From: Sphingobacteruim zhuxiongii | GTDB taxonomy: Bacteria > Bacteroidota > Bacteroidia > Sphingobacteriales > Sphingobacteriaceae | DNA length: 64,000 nt | Reading direction: 5' to 3' | Assembly (NCBI RefSeq): GCF_009557615.1 | Contig: NZ_CP045652.1 | Coordinates: 3,782,001-3,846,000, forward strand | Shown: piece after piece, positions 61,468 to 64,000 of the stretch | Layout: the number at the start of each line of letters is the position of its first letter | How positions within the stretch are numbered: the first letter of the stretch is position 1 | Made by a program: the position numbers and the translations under genes | Notes under the pieces: model-generated | The model's database searches: none | The model's input: only the letters and a program-made list of their open reading frames with translations | Told to the model about the DNA's origin: nothing

Positions 61468-61475
61468 CAAATGTA
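61468..61475 (-). promoter_or_regulatory. candidate -7 element of DUF5916 gene
   Basis: Minus strand TACATTTG with TTG (61494-61492) only 16 nt upstream, just short of the usual spacing. Confidence 0.4.
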
Positions 61476-61593
61476 TTAAAAAATTAAAGATCAAAAGATT
61501 TGGCGGAGTAACTTAATTGTAACATCGGTTACACCTATCGATTTCCGATACGCCTCGTTTTAAAGAATTTGTACTCTTATTGAAAAGTAGAAA

Positions 61594-62817
61594 TTAGGCA
61601 TATGCGCGCCTCAAATCTGTCCGACTCTCTACTCCTAACGTATCGTAAATTTGTTTAAGATGGTATTTCACTGTGTTTTCGGAAATAAATAAACTATTCC
61701 CTATTTGTTTATTGGTCATCCCTTGCTGAACAAGCTTGACGATCTCTTGCTGCCGCTCAGTCAGCCCGACAGATGCAATATCTATTTTAACAAGCCCTAG
61801 GGAATCCCGTTCATTGGTTAGCTTCTCAATCTCCAGTCGAATATGATTGTTTTCGCGCTCCACCAATACGCGTTTTTGTTTACTAACGTTAAGCAGCTTT
61901 CCGAGACTCAGAATTAACAACAATAAAATGATTGCAATAACATATAAATAGAGCTTTGAAGATTTCTCGTGTGCTAATTCTATATTCTTCCTTTGATCCA
62001 AGAGTTCCTTTTCCAACTCCGTTAATTCACCGCTAACATTATTTGCATTGTATTTCGTGCGAGCATCGCTGACTTTGAGTTGATAGTAAAATGCATTTTT
62101 ATAGTCCCCTTGATCCTTATAATATTTGGTAATCGCTTCGAACATGACAATACGATATATATCCATCTTATATTGCTCTGCATATTCCAACCCTTTTTCG
62201 TAGGCTTTCAATGCATCTTCATGACGATTCATTTGACCGTACAAAGCCACTTTAACGCGATATATATTCGGCAGATTTTTCGGACTTTCGTTCTTTAACA
62301 AAGCAATTGCCTTATCCAAATAAGCTTCTGCGGATTCAAAATCATTCTCTCGTTTGGCGAGGATTCCCAAAATACTCGTGTAACATGCCAGTGTTTCTTG
62401 ATCAACGTGTTGTAGATTCTTATCCGTGACCTGCTTCAGAAGCTTGTCAAATTGGTCATGCTCTTGGAGATCAAAATAAATAAAAAGGCGCTCTAATAAG
62501 ACTCTACTCTTAATCTCTTCTGCATTCAGACTATCATTTCGCGCTTCATCCCATGCTAATGTCAGATTATTTAGTGCAACGGTGTAATTGAAAAGTCGTT
62601 TATAGGTTAACGATTTTTGAATATATGCTTGAAATCGATCGTAAGCGGTCGCTTCATCATTATTTAAGATCTCCTCCAATTTAAGAATTGACTTATCATA
62701 TTCATGTTGATCATTAAGATTCGAAATACTTCGCTTTAGTTGAAGGGGATCGATGGATTGCGCAGTTGAATACAATACACAACAATGTAAAAAAAGTACT
62801 AAAAAAGCCTTTTGCAT
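61594..62817 (-). CDS. membrane-spanning TPR-LuxR regulator
   Basis: 407 residues. N-terminal signal sequence (ending STAQ, about 19), TPR-type helical repeats about 30-265, one membrane segment about 287-307 (LYLYVIAIILLLLILSL), a coiled coil about 308-340 (ERENNHIRLEIEKL), and a C-terminal LuxR helix-turn-helix about 345-405 (LTERQQEIVKLVQQGM, NKQIGNSLFISENTVKYHLKQIY, DTLGVESRT). The periplasmic sensor and DNA-binding domain are on one chain, a Bacteroidota-typical one-component layout. Likely ligand unknown. It lies 152 nt upstream of the DUF5916 gene on the same strand, which may be its target. Confidence 0.88.
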   Translation of the reverse strand: MQKAFLVLFLHCCVLYSTAQSIDPLQLKRSISNLNDQHEYDKSILKLEEILNNDEATAYDRFQAYIQKSLTYKRLFNYTVALNNLTLAWDEARNDSLNAEEIKSRVLLERLFIYFDLQEHDQFDKLLKQVTDKNLQHVDQETLACYTSILGILAKRENDFESAEAYLDKAIALLKNESPKNLPNIYRVKVALYGQMNRHEDALKAYEKGLEYAEQYKMDIYRIVMFEAITKYYKDQGDYKNAFYYQLKVSDARTKYNANNVSGELTELEKELLDQRKNIELAHEKSSKLYLYVIAIILLLLILSLGKLLNVSKQKRVLVERENNHIRLEIEKLTNERDSLGLVKIDIASVGLTERQQEIVKLVQQGMTNKQIGNSLFISENTVKYHLKQIYDTLGVESRTDLRRAYA

Positions 62818-63215
62818 GTTCTTAAAAAAAGTAAAAACGTCTCCTACGTTTTAGGTCGTAGAGTTGTTTTTCGTAGGGTAATAAAAGATGTTCATTGCAA
62901 AAATACCTTAAATTAAGAGCTTTTTGAAGCTTTAAGGATTGAAGACGGTCGATTTTATTGACTTTGTTTTTCCAATTTTAGAAAACGCGCCCAGCATTTG
63001 ATAGCGGATAATCTGAAAACAAGTCCTATCAAAAACAACATACAACACTCATTTTTAAAGACTTAAACTACACTACCCATCGGGTAATTAAAGCCCAATC
63101 CGGCAGGTAGGAATCAATACTATCCGCGAAACTATCCCCACGAGATTTGCACTGAAAACAGGAATTAACGGATTTTTGGGGCTTAAAATTTATTAATCTA
63201 ATTCAAGTTTTGACT
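62818..63215. other. intergenic region between divergent regulator and lipoprotein genes
   Basis: About 400 bases. Only a short inverted repeat CTACG / CGTAG near 62840-62860 noticed. No gene or exact promoter match seen. Confidence 0.35.
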
Positions 63216-63626
63216 ATGAAATCATCAAAATTAACACTTGCCATCGCTGCTTCTGGCTTATTGTTGAGTTCCTGCGGATCATCAAAAAACATAGAAAACA
63301 GCATTAATTCGCAAACCACACAAGTCAGCAATACGCTGAAAAGAAATGAATATTCGATTCTAGATAAGGATGCTATTTTCACTGTAGAAAACAAAAAGCA
63401 ATTCAAAAAATACACCTTGGAACAATTAAAACAGGCTGCATTATTAGCTGCGGAACGTCAAGCAATTGAGAGTGGCGCCGATGGGGTATTGAATCCTAGA
63501 TACATCGTGGACCAAAAGAAGAAGAAATTCAAAGTTACAGTACGTGCTAAGTCATACCGATTAAAGAGCGACAGTGAGTATATCGATATGGAGAATAAGT
63601 TGAAGCATAACCCAACTGGAAATTAA
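63216..63626 (+). CDS. small lipoprotein of unknown function
   Basis: 136 residues from ATG 63216 (a TTG two codons earlier is weaker). Lipobox LLSSCGSS with Cys at 20. Mature part has a helix with LEQLKQAALLAAERQAIESGADGVLNPRYIVDQ, and a C-terminal basic strand KKKKFKVTVRAKSYRL. The GADG...V pattern recalls small heavy-metal-binding YbjQ-like or Slp-type folds, but I cannot assign a family. Followed 30 nt later by another secreted protein gene, so probably co-transcribed. Confidence 0.75.
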   Translation: MKSSKLTLAIAASGLLLSSCGSSKNIENSINSQTTQVSNTLKRNEYSILDKDAIFTVENKKQFKKYTLEQLKQAALLAAERQAIESGADGVLNPRYIVDQKKKKFKVTVRAKSYRLKSDSEYIDMENKLKHNPTGN

Positions 63627-63656
63627 AGGTCCATTCAAAGTATAACATTTCCTGCA

Positions 63657-64000
63657 ATGAACAAATCAGTTCTTCTTCTTGCTATCGTCATTTCTCTGTT
63701 TACTACCGCTCAGGCTCAAGTTATCAACTTGAACGAGCTAAAGCAACTCAGAACAATGCCGATAAGCAAAGTCCAACAAACTTTATTTAATAAAGGATAT
63801 TCGCTCTATAAGACATGGAAGAATGAAGATTTGAAATTAGACTCAGTAATTTATCAGAACAGTCGCGGGCAAATTCTAGGGACCATTAACTTTAAGAAGC
63901 ACAAGAACAACAGGATATTCTTAGAGTCTTCCGAGGTAGCGTTTTACGAACAAATTCTTCAGGAACTCAGAGATGCTGACTATCGTTTAATTAATACTGA
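63657..64000 (+). CDS. secreted protein, 3' end outside window
   Basis: Open frame from ATG 63657 to the window end (114 residues), not long enough to be listed by simple ORF cut-offs. Signal peptide MNKSVLLLAIVISLFTTAQA. Mature part VINLNELKQLRTMPISKVQQTLFNKGYSLYK and so on (over two segments), rich in Lys/Asn with mixed helices and strands. No family recognised. It follows the lipoprotein by 30 nt. Confidence 0.7.
   Translation, partial: MNKSVLLLAIVISLFTTAQAQVINLNELKQLRTMPISKVQQTLFNKGYSLYKTWKNEDLKLDSVIYQNSRGQILGTINFKKHKNNRIFLESSEVAFYEQILQELRDADYRLINT

Noticed and set aside
1..64000. CRISPR arrays, insertion sequences, integrases, toxin-antitoxin or defence systems
   Set aside because: Looked for direct-repeat arrays, transposase or nuclease motifs and tRNA-linked integration; found none that could be supported.

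Overview
The window looks like a chromosomal segment of a Bacteroidota bacterium, most likely of the Sphingobacterium/Pedobacter group. The evidence is two SusC/SusD gene pairs, an LpxC-FabZ fusion, a PorX-type response regulator, promoters of the TTG-N17..20-TAnnTTTG class, few Shine-Dalgarno sequences, and moderately AT-rich DNA with AT-rich gaps. I see no rRNA, CRISPR array, insertion sequence, integrase or phage gene. Most of the segment is core metabolism plus nutrient-uptake loci.

Layout. 1-2025 holds the 5' part of a GT51 transglycosylase gene that runs off the left edge. 2141-3202 is mrp. 3499-8186 (minus) is a SusC/SusD pair of the SusD_2 type. 9026-14581 (minus) is a second susC-susD-lipoprotein operon. 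14985-18721 (plus) carries trmD and then trpE-trpG-trpC behind a Trp leader-peptide attenuator. 19027-23004 holds dus, then a flippase, acylphosphatase and amidohydrolase on the minus strand. 23139-26654 (plus) is a TPP riboswitch, a TonB-dependent receptor, dtd and a MazG-like gene. 26674-31755 carries a secreted EEP-family phosphohydrolase, gamma-glutamyltransferase, rmuC and an arginase-fold protein. 31995-34280 is an epimerase plus a SerB/SerA-like fusion.

34656-41100 (minus) is 5-formyl-THF cyclo-ligase, efp, an ABC ATPase, lpxA, lpxC-fabZ, lpxD and an HD phosphohydrolase, with the lipid A genes in its centre. 41538-49320 is porX, tsaE, an ECF sigma / anti-sigma-like / beta-barrel trio, an ABC ATPase, an esterase and alanine dehydrogenase. 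49453-53614 is a CapD-like epimerase, a TPR protein, ribH, an unlisted 41-residue lipoprotein and a secreted protein. 53646-64000 is a GH20 hexosaminidase, tRNA-Glu, a DUF72 protein, a cold-shock-domain protein, a small ferredoxin-fold-like protein, a DUF5916 protein, a membrane-spanning TPR-LuxR regulator and two small secreted proteins, the last cut by the window edge.

The most interesting signals are regulatory. There is a complete Trp attenuator (promoter, WW leader peptide, competing stems, terminator). A TPP riboswitch controls an outer-membrane receptor. Two promoters sit directly on the upstream gene's terminator. Several TAnnTTTG boxes lie 3-5 nt from a start codon, suggesting leaderless mRNAs. 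A repeated TTTAACA motif lies at the predicted 5' end of both susC transcripts. There are three nested inverted repeats and a two-copy 70-nt repeat in intergenic DNA. Among proteins, the arginase-fold protein lacks two metal ligands, the SerB fusion carries 3PGDH-like parts without the NAD domain, and EF-P has Asn at the tip. I found no obvious new defence or mobile system.
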